Shown here piece by piece: positions 24,064-31,742 of a stretch of 64,000 nt of DNA. The DNA lies in the NCBI RefSeq assembly GCF_019130065.1, contig NZ_JAHSPG010000001.1, forward strand, positions 186,001 through 250,000, given 5' to 3'. The stretch's first letter is position 1. Each line of letters begins with the position of its first letter. This DNA is from Pinibacter aurantiacus (GTDB lineage: Bacteria > Bacteroidota > Bacteroidia > Chitinophagales > Chitinophagaceae). A program made the position numbers and the translations under genes. The notes under the pieces are model-generated. The model saw only the letters and a list, made by a program, of their open reading frames with translations. It had not been told where the DNA came from and did not search any database.

Positions 24064-26331
24064 CTACTTTTCAGTTAATGAAAATGGTCTGTCCTCTTTC
24101 TGCAAACCTCTTGACTGGTTTGGTTTATCGCCCATATTAAATTCCAGTAAACCACCATTCACAATGTCTTCGTGACGAATAAAATTCTTCGTATACACAT
24201 TACCGTTAAGCGCTGCATTTTGAATATAGACGTTAGAATTGTTGTTACCATTGGCTTTGATAACAAATTGCTTTCCGTTCTCAAGGTTGATCGTCACTTT
24301 GCTAAACACAGGACTTCCAATCACATACTGATCTGTACCAGGACAAACGCTGTAAAAACCCAGCGCACTCAACACATACCAGGAAGACGTTTGCCCCTGG
24401 TCTTCATCGCCGGGATAACCATTTTCTGTTGCGTTGTACAATCGTTTCATTACCTCACGTGCGTGAAACTGTGCTTTCCATGGCGCTCCTGCGTAATTGT
24501 AAAGATAGATCATGTGTTGTATGGGTTGATTGCCATGTGCATATTGCCCCATATTTGCCATAACCATTTCTGTCATTTCATGAATAGGTCTGCCGTAGGT
24601 GCCAACTTTGAAAGTATTGGGCTGAGAGAACACAGAATCCAGTTTGGAAACAAATTTTTGATCGCCACCCAGCATATTGATCAAGCCCTGCTCATCATGA
24701 AATACAGACCAAACCCAATGCCACGCACAACCTTCTGTAAAAGGTCCGCCCCACTCGGAAGGATCAAAGTTTTTTGTCCACTCCCCTTTTGCATTTTTGC
24801 CACGCATGAAACCAGTTGCAGAATCATACACGTTGCGGTAGTTATACATTTGTCTTGAAAAAACGTCGGCATAAAATGGCGCCTTCACATCTTTCGCCAG
24901 TTGATAGCCGCAAAAATCATCGTACGCATACTCCAATGTTTTTGCAGTTGCCTCGCCCACTTCCGGATATGGCACATAACCTAACTGATAGTATTCCTTC
25001 CAGCCGTGACGGCCGTTTGCAGGTCCCCAGGGACCTTTGTTTGTTGCTTCATGAAAGTATGCTGCCAGTGCCTTGTTTGGATCAAATGTGCGAATGCCTT
25101 TTACCCATGCATCTGTCAATAATGAAATCGCGTGATTGCCTATCATGCTTCCGCCTTCGCCCGGGAACGACCACGATGGCAACCAGCCACACTGGTCGTG
25201 CGCATCGAGCAATGCTTGCATGTACCGGCCATGCATTTGCGGATGCAAGATGGTATTTAAAGGAAATTGTCCGCGGAACGTATCCCAAAAACCGGTATCG
25301 GTGTACATGTAACCGGCATGTATTTTTCCATCGTACGGACTGTAATAATATGGCTTGCCGTCTTTGTCGTATTCGAAGAACTGACGTGCAAATAAACTTG
25401 CCCTGAAAAAGCATGAATAAAAAGTTGCCTTGTCTTCTTCTGAACCGCCTTCTACCATTATCTGTGAAAGGTATTTGTTCCACACATTGGTAGCAGCTTT
25501 TCTGGTGTCGTCCAATGTTTTAAAACTGCCCAATTCCTTTTGCAGGTTCAATTGCGCCTGCTCAATGCTGATGTAAGATGAAGCCACTTTGATCTGTACC
25601 TTCTCTCCAGCTTTGAATTGAATGTACGAACCAACGCCTTCACCTTGTGCGCTGTCTTTGCCCGACTGAACAGTGTTCTTCCTGTTCTCCCAGGTTCCGT
25701 AAGCAATAAAGGGTTTATCGAAAACAGCGACGAAATAGTTTTTAAAATTTGATTGTTGTGTTTGATGGCCATTGTTCACATAGCCGATGATCATTCTTTT
25801 TTCAGGAATGATCTTAACCATGCTCATTCTTGTGTAACCATCGAGCACAACGTAGCTGTCTTGCTTTTTAGGAAAAGTAAAACGTAGATGTGCGCCTCTT
25901 TCTGTTGGTGCAATTTCAGACGTAATGCCGTTGTCGAGTTGAACGCTGTAATAGCTTGGTTTTGCAGTCTCTTTGGCATGACTGAAACCTGTCGCACGTT
26001 CGTCTTCATTCACCACCAATTTTCCGGCAACAGGCATGAAGGAAAAGACTGCGTAGTCGTTGCTCCATGAGCTGCATTGGTGCGCCTGCTGAAAACCTCT
26101 GATGGTTGTTTTAGTGTATTGATATTTCCAGCCATCGCCATTTCTGCCTGTTTGCGGCGTCCAGGTGTTCATGCCAAAAGGCAAGCCTGTTGTGGGATAC
26201 GTGTTTCCACGGGTAAGTTCGAAACTTGAATTGGTGCCTTGTAACGTGTTCACATATTTTACAAGGTCGGTTTGTGCAAATAGCTTGCTGCACATCATAA
26301 CTCCAACAAAAAACAAAACTTTGATTCTCAT
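24064..26331 (-). CDS. GH92 alpha-mannosidase, second of two
   Basis: Calcium-dependent exo-alpha-mannosidase of the mannan locus. I place the start at the internal ATG at 26331, because MRIKVLFFVGVMMCSKLFAQ is a clear signal peptide; an in-frame upstream ATG at 26406 adds 25 residues without homology. The protein is 755 residues. GDED (641-644) holds the catalytic base pair; 'FTEGCAWHWVW' is the probable acid region. It resembles the 19006 paralogue along its length, yet differs around that motif (GCAWHWVW against GNSWHYSW), so the two may prefer different linkages. The EEP-fold gene follows after 70 bases. Confidence 0.93.
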   Translation of the reverse strand: MRIKVLFFVGVMMCSKLFAQTDLVKYVNTLQGTNSSFELTRGNTYPTTGLPFGMNTWTPQTGRNGDGWKYQYTKTTIRGFQQAHQCSSWSNDYAVFSFMPVAGKLVVNEDERATGFSHAKETAKPSYYSVQLDNGITSEIAPTERGAHLRFTFPKKQDSYVVLDGYTRMSMVKIIPEKRMIIGYVNNGHQTQQSNFKNYFVAVFDKPFIAYGTWENRKNTVQSGKDSAQGEGVGSYIQFKAGEKVQIKVASSYISIEQAQLNLQKELGSFKTLDDTRKAATNVWNKYLSQIMVEGGSEEDKATFYSCFFRASLFARQFFEYDKDGKPYYYSPYDGKIHAGYMYTDTGFWDTFRGQFPLNTILHPQMHGRYMQALLDAHDQCGWLPSWSFPGEGGSMIGNHAISLLTDAWVKGIRTFDPNKALAAYFHEATNKGPWGPANGRHGWKEYYQLGYVPYPEVGEATAKTLEYAYDDFCGYQLAKDVKAPFYADVFSRQMYNYRNVYDSATGFMRGKNAKGEWTKNFDPSEWGGPFTEGCAWHWVWSVFHDEQGLINMLGGDQKFVSKLDSVFSQPNTFKVGTYGRPIHEMTEMVMANMGQYAHGNQPIQHMIYLYNYAGAPWKAQFHAREVMKRLYNATENGYPGDEDQGQTSSWYVLSALGFYSVCPGTDQYVIGSPVFSKVTINLENGKQFVIKANGNNNSNVYIQNAALNGNVYTKNFIRHEDIVNGGLLEFNMGDKPNQSRGLQKEDRPFSLTEK

Positions 26332-26357
26332 TTCTATGCTGTATTTTCTTTTTTTGG

Positions 26358-26500
26358 CACACAGATGACACTGATTAGACGGATTTGCACGGATTTTGTT
26401 CAACAAATCCTGTTGTTGTGTAGCTTGCTGGGCGAATGCGATTCGCCCCTACGCACGCCGCGTTTTCCATTTTCAACTTTCAATTTTCAATTTTCAATTC
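26358..26500. repeat. Composite repeat region between TIM-barrel-like and GH92 genes
   Basis: This gap holds CACAGATGACACTGATTAG with GACGGATTTGCACGGATTTT (26357-26397), a GGGCGAATGCGATTCGCCC palindrome (26430-26448), and a TTTTCAA right-hand arm (26468-26500). The arm runs into the upstream gene and encodes its last residues (ELKIEN) and stop codon. The left arm is missing; the palindrome stands in its place, as also near 29025. Confidence 0.75.
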
Positions 26501-28663
26501 CACTCTCACTCCCTCGCTTTTATTCGGGAATTTAAGCAACAGCGTTCTCGTTCTTTCATCCCATTGTTGCGGAGAAACAGATTGATTAACGCCGTCGATC
26601 GAAACGGACACTGGCTTTGCAGGCATGATGATGTGCATTGCGTTATTTGTGTTCGACGGACTTTTGGCTACAAAGCTGTAAACATTGTTGCTGAATGTTT
26701 CATCGTATATTCTTGCAGCGGTTGCCAATACTTGTGGCTGCTTGCTCTTTTTGACCGTTGACAAGTCATAGAGAAACGCCTGTTCATTTGGCTGCACTGT
26801 TTTGGAAGAAAGTACCGGCAACCCAGGATCAAAAAGATCAATGAAGCTGCCGGTTAGTTGCAATGGCTGTTTGTCTGCGTTTTCATCCAGTGTGGATGCA
26901 ATAATGTAAGGACCTCTTTGCAACGTGAAATTATTTTTAAAAACCAGCTTGCCTGCATGAGCATATTGCTCGTATGCTTTTCGTATTTGCTGGATAAAAG
27001 CCTCGTCACCATTGCCTTGCAAGACGAGCTCTTTAGGGTCTTTTCGAACGATAAATACTTTTCCTTTGCCGCAGGTATATTCTTCCTGGCCGGCAACTTC
27101 TTGTATGTTGAGTGTTTGAAATAAATGTTCTGATGGTGCTTTGTAATGATTGCCGTTTGTGTTCCACCATTCCTTTACGGTTTGAAACGGATCAGTGTCT
27201 TTTGCGTAGTACAACAACACGCCGCCTTTTTTCACCCAATCTGCAATGTGTTGATGATACTCTGCAGACAATGGCTTCATGTTGGCGTAACTCATCACCA
27301 GCACTTTAATATCCTTCAATGTGTTTTTGTATCCCGTATTTTCAATGTGAACGGTTTCAACAGGAACGCCTCTTTTCAGCAAGGGCATTGCCATTCCGTA
27401 AAAGTTGGACAATGCGGGATCTTCGTAACCAGCATGCGTTGGGAAACGTTGAAACATCAGAGAATTTGACAACAACACGCCAATGCCATGACTACCGCTC
27501 ACTTTGTTTAGTGAAAGCGGCATGTCATTCAATGCGTTTACCATCACTTGCATTTGTGTGGCATACGCTGGTGAAATACCTTCTACTGATTGCGTATTTT
27601 CTACTTTGAATTTTCCGAGATAAATTCTGTTGGGCCAAGGCATTACTTCATAATCCGCTGTCATTGGATACAATAACTGCGCAGTGTAAGTTGCCTGGTA
27701 ATTTCGTTTGTAATCGTCCCAGGTTTGCCTTCTGTCTTCAATGGGATCGGTAAGGAAAAAGACTTTGCGACCGGTTGGTGCAGTCATTGATACCATGGAA
27801 CCGTATTCCAAAAATGCGTTTTCAAATACACGCTCTTTTTTTACGCCATTAAAATAAATGGCTTCTCGTGCCGTGCCTGTCCATACCTGTGCGATGTAGC
27901 CGTCGATGTCGGGAAGGCTTGCCAGGCTAGCTTCCGGGCTCACTATTTCCCAGAGGGAGTAGTTGATAAGAGAGTGAGTGGGTACATAGCATTTCACATC
28001 ACGTCCTATGCTTTTGCTGTATGTTTTTACGTAGTGAAAAACTTCTTTGAGGGCGTTGTAGTATAAATGATATTTGAGTTTAGAGGAGAGATAAGTCGCC
28101 TCAGGCGATTCATGCTGCGGCATCCATGCGAAGCCGTAATATTTTTGCCATTCCTCTTTAAACGAATCGCTGTAACCTGATCTTGCCCAGAACTCAGGCT
28201 CTTCCAAATGCACCGCTTCCACGCCCGCATCGATCGCTTGCTTCACCAGCGACTTCATGTAGTTGATGTAATTTTCTGTCGGCACAATGTAAGGCACATA
28301 ATGTCCGTGCCATATAGTATCATTTTTTCTCGTCACCTGCCCTTCATCCCAATGCGTTTTGCCATCCCATTTGCCAAGAAAATAATCCTGGTATTGTCCC
28401 CACGCAATGCCTGTCATAAAATGCACGGTGTAGCCTTTTTCTTTCCAGACTTTTACGCGTTCCGCAAAATTGCCGCCATCATCATGAATGCCGTACACAA
28501 TGGCAATATCAGAACGTACATCATAATCCGGTTTCCACGGAGCGGATACCTGGAATGCTGTTTTTTCGCGTTTTGCATTTTTGCTTTTTGCTTGCTGGCT
28601 TTGGCCTTGGGCAACACACAATATGCTTGCGACAAAAAATAGACCGCACATTTTCGTCTTCAT
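26480..28663 (-). CDS. Secreted TIM-barrel-like putative glycoside hydrolase, family not recognised
   Basis: A 727-residue protein with a signal peptide ('LFFVASILCVAQGQ'). An N-terminal barrel-like region includes 'DIAIVYGIHDDGGNFAERVKVWKEKG', then 'AIDAGVEAVHLEEPEFWARSGYS', where Glu154/Glu155 look like a clan-A acid position, and 'YIAQVWTGTAREAI'. From about residue 390 a second region ('GIGVLLSNSLMF', 'VLVMSYANMKPLSAEYHQHIADWVKKGGVLLYYAK') resembles the glutamine-amidotransferase-like domain of GH42-type enzymes. A C-terminal beta domain ends the protein. I cannot name a CAZy family. Its place between GH76 and GH92 points to mannan or a linked glycan. The last six residues and stop come from a TTGAAAA repeat. 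Confidence 0.7.
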   Translation of the reverse strand: MKTKMCGLFFVASILCVAQGQSQQAKSKNAKREKTAFQVSAPWKPDYDVRSDIAIVYGIHDDGGNFAERVKVWKEKGYTVHFMTGIAWGQYQDYFLGKWDGKTHWDEGQVTRKNDTIWHGHYVPYIVPTENYINYMKSLVKQAIDAGVEAVHLEEPEFWARSGYSDSFKEEWQKYYGFAWMPQHESPEATYLSSKLKYHLYYNALKEVFHYVKTYSKSIGRDVKCYVPTHSLINYSLWEIVSPEASLASLPDIDGYIAQVWTGTAREAIYFNGVKKERVFENAFLEYGSMVSMTAPTGRKVFFLTDPIEDRRQTWDDYKRNYQATYTAQLLYPMTADYEVMPWPNRIYLGKFKVENTQSVEGISPAYATQMQVMVNALNDMPLSLNKVSGSHGIGVLLSNSLMFQRFPTHAGYEDPALSNFYGMAMPLLKRGVPVETVHIENTGYKNTLKDIKVLVMSYANMKPLSAEYHQHIADWVKKGGVLLYYAKDTDPFQTVKEWWNTNGNHYKAPSEHLFQTLNIQEVAGQEEYTCGKGKVFIVRKDPKELVLQGNGDEAFIQQIRKAYEQYAHAGKLVFKNNFTLQRGPYIIASTLDENADKQPLQLTGSFIDLFDPGLPVLSSKTVQPNEQAFLYDLSTVKKSKQPQVLATAARIYDETFSNNVYSFVAKSPSNTNNAMHIIMPAKPVSVSIDGVNQSVSPQQWDERTRTLLLKFPNKSEGVRVELKIEN

Positions 28664-29070
28664 GGTGCAATAAATTAAAAGGTTCTGCTGCGAACACTAA
28701 GTTGCACAGAACCTTTTGATAAAAATTAATTTCAAAGTCGTTTATCTAAGCTGCTCGAAAAAATGTAGTGAATGATGCTTGTCATCCCGAGGCACGAGGG
28801 ATCTGGGTTTAACACCAGCAAACATTCTGCGTACATAAGCACCCAGATCCCTCCTTCGTCGGGATGACAAGCAGTCTTTCTTTATTGCTTTCTACGAGTC
28901 TGATATTGGTGTATTCATTGTTGGGCTTCAATTTGAATCGCTTCACTGAAGCCTAACAACTAACAACTGTCAACTAACAACTCTCCACTCTCAACTTTCA
29001 ATTCGCCACTCTGTGGAGCGATCAGGGCGAATGCGATTCGCCCCTACCATTTTCAATTTTCAACTTTCAA
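28664..29070. repeat. Gap with four stacked repeat elements
   Basis: No gene. In order it holds the terminator at 28677; a hairpin GCTTGTCATCCCGA...GGGATGACAAGC with AGGGATCTGGGT/ACCCAGATCCCT inner arms (28778-28872); an AGTTGTTAG-family element (28919-28982); a GGGCGAATGCGATTCGCCC palindrome (29025-29043); and a TTTTCAA arm (29050-29070) that abuts the GH76 stop. Confidence 0.8.
28677..28717 (-). terminator. Terminator or attenuator inside the mannan locus
   Basis: On the minus strand AAAAGGTTCTG pairs with CAGAACCTTTT. An inner TGCAAC/GTTCGCA pairing extends the stem, and TTTTAATTTATT follows. It lies 14 bases before the start of the 26480-28663 gene, so transcripts from the SusC end may be reduced before the downstream enzymes. 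Confidence 0.7.
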
Positions 29071-30243
29071 TTATTTACCCGCTGGTGGTGCAATCAACAT
29101 CAACGCCGGAATGCTGCTCGCATCATACACTGAAAGATCGAATGCCGGTTTTGAGTAGTAGTTCTTCGCCGTCAGGTTGGTGCTGCGTTCCCGCATGCTC
29201 CAGGCCTGTTGAATGTTCTTGCGCAGCCACGGCAAGTATGCAGGTTTGTTGCCGTCCTGGATCAAACGATTCATGTATTGAGCAAGAATAGCATTGTACA
29301 CGCCTTGCTCTTCACCGCCTTCGTATGGAAGAATGCCGTTTGCATCTGACATATAGTGTTCAGTAAAGTCTGCTGCCAATACTGCATCCTTCAGATAGGC
29401 TTCATCCTTGGTTTGGTTGTAAAGCATTACCGCAGCACCAATACATGTTGCCTGGTTGTAGGTGTGCACTGTCCAGTCATTGCTGTTGCCATGTCTTGAA
29501 TCAGCAACCTTTCCATTGCTTGTATTGAAAAGATTATTGCGCGACCATGAATAGATTTCTTTTGCTTTGTTCAAGTAGTCTTCGTTCTTCGTGGCATTGT
29601 ACAAAGTCATTGCTGCCACCACTGTCGGATAGTTGATGCAGGACATTTTACCATTGTCTGTCCTTGGCGCAGTCGGATTACCCTGATCCCATTGCCAAAA
29701 CATACCGCTGTTTACTTTGTCATATGACCCATCATCTCCCACCACTTTTGAGCCTGACCATACACGTTTGAAGCCTGCTTCTGAGTGAGCAAGATATTTG
29801 GCATCACCGGTTACTTCATAAGCACGGGCCAGTGTAATTACCCACCACATAATGTCATCATAGATGAACCATACTTTACCATTGTCCCAGTTATAATTGT
29901 CGTATTGTTTCAGACCACCCTGGTAGATGTTTTCAATCAGTTGTTTGTACTTGTCATCTTTTGTGAGCTTGTAGGCATTCATCGCCATGTCCCAGTAGGT
30001 AGCCTGCGTCCATATAGCACCGAAGCCTGTTTTGCCGGTGTTTTTATAATACAGATGATTGGTAGTATCGAGTAAAAATCTGTTGAAGTTATCGTAAGCT
30101 GTCAATACACTTTGTGAGGTGTATGGCGTGTCAACCGGTGCCAATACGGGCGGAGTGACTGTGCTGCTGTTGCTTTTGGAGCAGGATGTAACGGCCCCGG
30201 TAGCAATGCCCAGTGCTACGAATAATGAAAGTGTTTTTTTCAT
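29071..30243 (-). CDS. GH76 endo-alpha-1,6-mannanase, surface lipoprotein
   Basis: Cuts the alpha-1,6 backbone of mannan. It has 390 residues. The lipoprotein signal has its Cys at 21 ('GAVTSCSKSNSS'), so it is membrane-anchored, probably at the cell surface. The GH76 catalytic Asp pair is at 129-130 in 'WFIYDDIMWWVITLARAY'. The (alpha/alpha)6 hairpins 'TYWDMAMNAYKLTKDDKY', 'EAGFKRVWSG', 'NYPTVVAAMTLYNATKNEDYL' and 'NQATCIGAAVMLYNQTKDEAYL' follow the family pattern. A 66-base gap with a strong hairpin separates it from the surface lipoprotein gene upstream. Confidence 0.95.
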   Translation of the reverse strand: MKKTLSLFVALGIATGAVTSCSKSNSSTVTPPVLAPVDTPYTSQSVLTAYDNFNRFLLDTTNHLYYKNTGKTGFGAIWTQATYWDMAMNAYKLTKDDKYKQLIENIYQGGLKQYDNYNWDNGKVWFIYDDIMWWVITLARAYEVTGDAKYLAHSEAGFKRVWSGSKVVGDDGSYDKVNSGMFWQWDQGNPTAPRTDNGKMSCINYPTVVAAMTLYNATKNEDYLNKAKEIYSWSRNNLFNTSNGKVADSRHGNSNDWTVHTYNQATCIGAAVMLYNQTKDEAYLKDAVLAADFTEHYMSDANGILPYEGGEEQGVYNAILAQYMNRLIQDGNKPAYLPWLRKNIQQAWSMRERSTNLTAKNYYSKPAFDLSVYDASSIPALMLIAPPAGK

Positions 30244-30259
30244 TGCAAATATTTTGAGA

Positions 30260-30286
30260 AGCCGGTTGCCTGATGAGCAACCGGCT
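30260..30286 (-). terminator. Intercistronic hairpin between the IPT/NHL lipoprotein and GH76 genes
   Basis: AGCCGGTTGC CTGATGA GCAACCGGCT is a perfect 10-bp stem. No U-tract follows on the minus strand, so it looks more like an mRNA stability or processing element than a terminator. Confidence 0.5.
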
Positions 30287-30309
30287 CATGATACTTTAGA
30301 TAATAAATG

Positions 30310-31608
30310 TTATTGTACGGTAATTTTTCTGATAGCGTTGTTGTCTCTGTCGAGTACATAGATAGTACCGTCTTTAGCTACTGCAACTCCTGAAGGACCA
30401 TTGAATCTTGCAACGGTAGGACCATCGCCATCAACATTTCCTCTTGCATCACCTTTACCTGCAATGGTTGTTACGGCAGATGTGAGTGCGTCGATCTTGC
30501 GAACACAGTTGCTGTTATCGCCTTCTCCCTGGCCAACAACATACAGGTTGTTGTCTGCATCGGCTGTAATACCCCATGGACGGTTAAATTTTGCGTTGGT
30601 TCCGATGCCGTCTACCCAACCACCTGATTTATTCTGGCCAGCTACGATTGTGCCGCCGTCGAATTTATCAGCCGCAGCATCGTAGGTGTATTTGATAACT
30701 GTTTGATCATCGTAGTGTGTACCATACAGGTTACCTTTTGAGTCAATCGTTACGTTACAAGGAAGCGAGTGATTGATGACTTTTGTAGCGTTACCATTTT
30801 TAATCTGGAAGATACCGTCGCCATAGAATGCAGATACATAAATAGCACCTGTTGTTTTGTTGATCGCAATCGCTGTAAGCTCTCTGTTGATTGTACCCAA
30901 CACCAGAACCTGACCATCAGGAGTGATTTTGCGAACTTTACAATTGTCGCCATCTCCGTTTCTGTCTGCTGTGTACACATTGCCTGCATCATCTACAGCT
31001 GTTGCACAAACATTGTTTAGGGATGCATCCTGGTAAAAAGTAGTAACGTTTCCCGCAGGATCAACTTTTCTGATTGCTTTGTTGCCCGGATCCGGAACGA
31101 ACAAGTTACCATTGTTGTCGATTGACATCTGGCATCTTACGTTGCCGTGACCATCTACGTCATCGCTGAAGTGGAAGGAAGCAGCTTTACCCAATCCGTT
31201 TTGAAAACCAGCAGCACCTGTACCGGCCAACGTACTTACGTTGTATGCATAAGTTGTGGTAAAATTATCAACGCTTACAATCGCATTGTCCGCGATGTTG
31301 ATCACCACAGGACCTGTTCCTGTTCTTGTTGTGATCGCCGCCATGATTTCGGTTCCATTAGAGTTGATAACCTTTAACGGAATGCCATTGATGCTGATTT
31401 TTATTTTAGATGTATCAGTCGAAAAATTTCTTCCTTTGATCAAAATTTCAGTGCCTACATTACCTTCCATTGGCGCAAATGAAGCGATCTGCATTGGATA
31501 GTTGGCATTGTATCGGCCATCGCCCGTATCTTCTTTCTTACATGCTGAAAAAGCAATCGCTGCGAATAAAACGAGAATTGATAAGTATGATTTTATATTG
31601 AGTGTCAT
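30310..31608 (-). CDS. Surface lipoprotein with IPT/TIG domain and NHL repeats
   Basis: A 432-residue lipoprotein (lipobox FSAC, Cys23). Residues about 38-120 form an IPT/TIG immunoglobulin-like domain ('PMQIASFAPMEGNVGTEILI', 'KGRNF'). From about 128 there are NHL-type propeller repeats, e.g. 'GIGTNAKFNRPWGITADADN', 'NLYVVGQGEG', and 'GDGPTVARFNGPSGVAVAKD'. It lies directly after SusD, where SusE/SusF-type or other surface glycan-binding proteins are encoded, so it probably binds mannan at the cell surface. This IPT-NHL layout is common in SusC/D loci of environmental Bacteroidota; direct glycan binding by it is an inference. Confidence 0.88.
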   Translation of the reverse strand: MTLNIKSYLSILVLFAAIAFSACKKEDTGDGRYNANYPMQIASFAPMEGNVGTEILIKGRNFSTDTSKIKISINGIPLKVINSNGTEIMAAITTRTGTGPVVINIADNAIVSVDNFTTTYAYNVSTLAGTGAAGFQNGLGKAASFHFSDDVDGHGNVRCQMSIDNNGNLFVPDPGNKAIRKVDPAGNVTTFYQDASLNNVCATAVDDAGNVYTADRNGDGDNCKVRKITPDGQVLVLGTINRELTAIAINKTTGAIYVSAFYGDGIFQIKNGNATKVINHSLPCNVTIDSKGNLYGTHYDDQTVIKYTYDAAADKFDGGTIVAGQNKSGGWVDGIGTNAKFNRPWGITADADNNLYVVGQGEGDNSNCVRKIDALTSAVTTIAGKGDARGNVDGDGPTVARFNGPSGVAVAKDGTIYVLDRDNNAIRKITVQ

Positions 31609-31638
31609 GGTTGTTTGAAATTTTTAGTGTGAACAAAT

Positions 31639-31741
31639 GCTTAACGCTGAATGCCTAACGCTTAACGCAAGTGGCCCAAATGCAGAGTTTCCGAAGTATA
31701 GGATTCTGCGTTCAGTATTAAACGTTAGGCATTTAGCGTCT
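31639..31741. repeat. Inverted GCTTAACGCCTAACGC element, copy 1
   Basis: Left arm GCTTAACGCTGAATGCCTAA plus CGCTTAACGC, right arm GCGTTCAGTATTAAACGTTA plus GGCATTTAGCG. It lies between SusD and the surface lipoprotein gene, ending two bases from the SusD stop. Other copies are at 46750-46850 and 48273-48362. Confidence 0.8.
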
Positions 31742-31742
31742 A

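Noticed and set aside
24172-24858. 228-codon plus-strand frame inside the second GH92 gene
   Set aside because: It is antisense to a clear GH92 coding region and His/Cys/Ile-rich; a shadow of codon bias.
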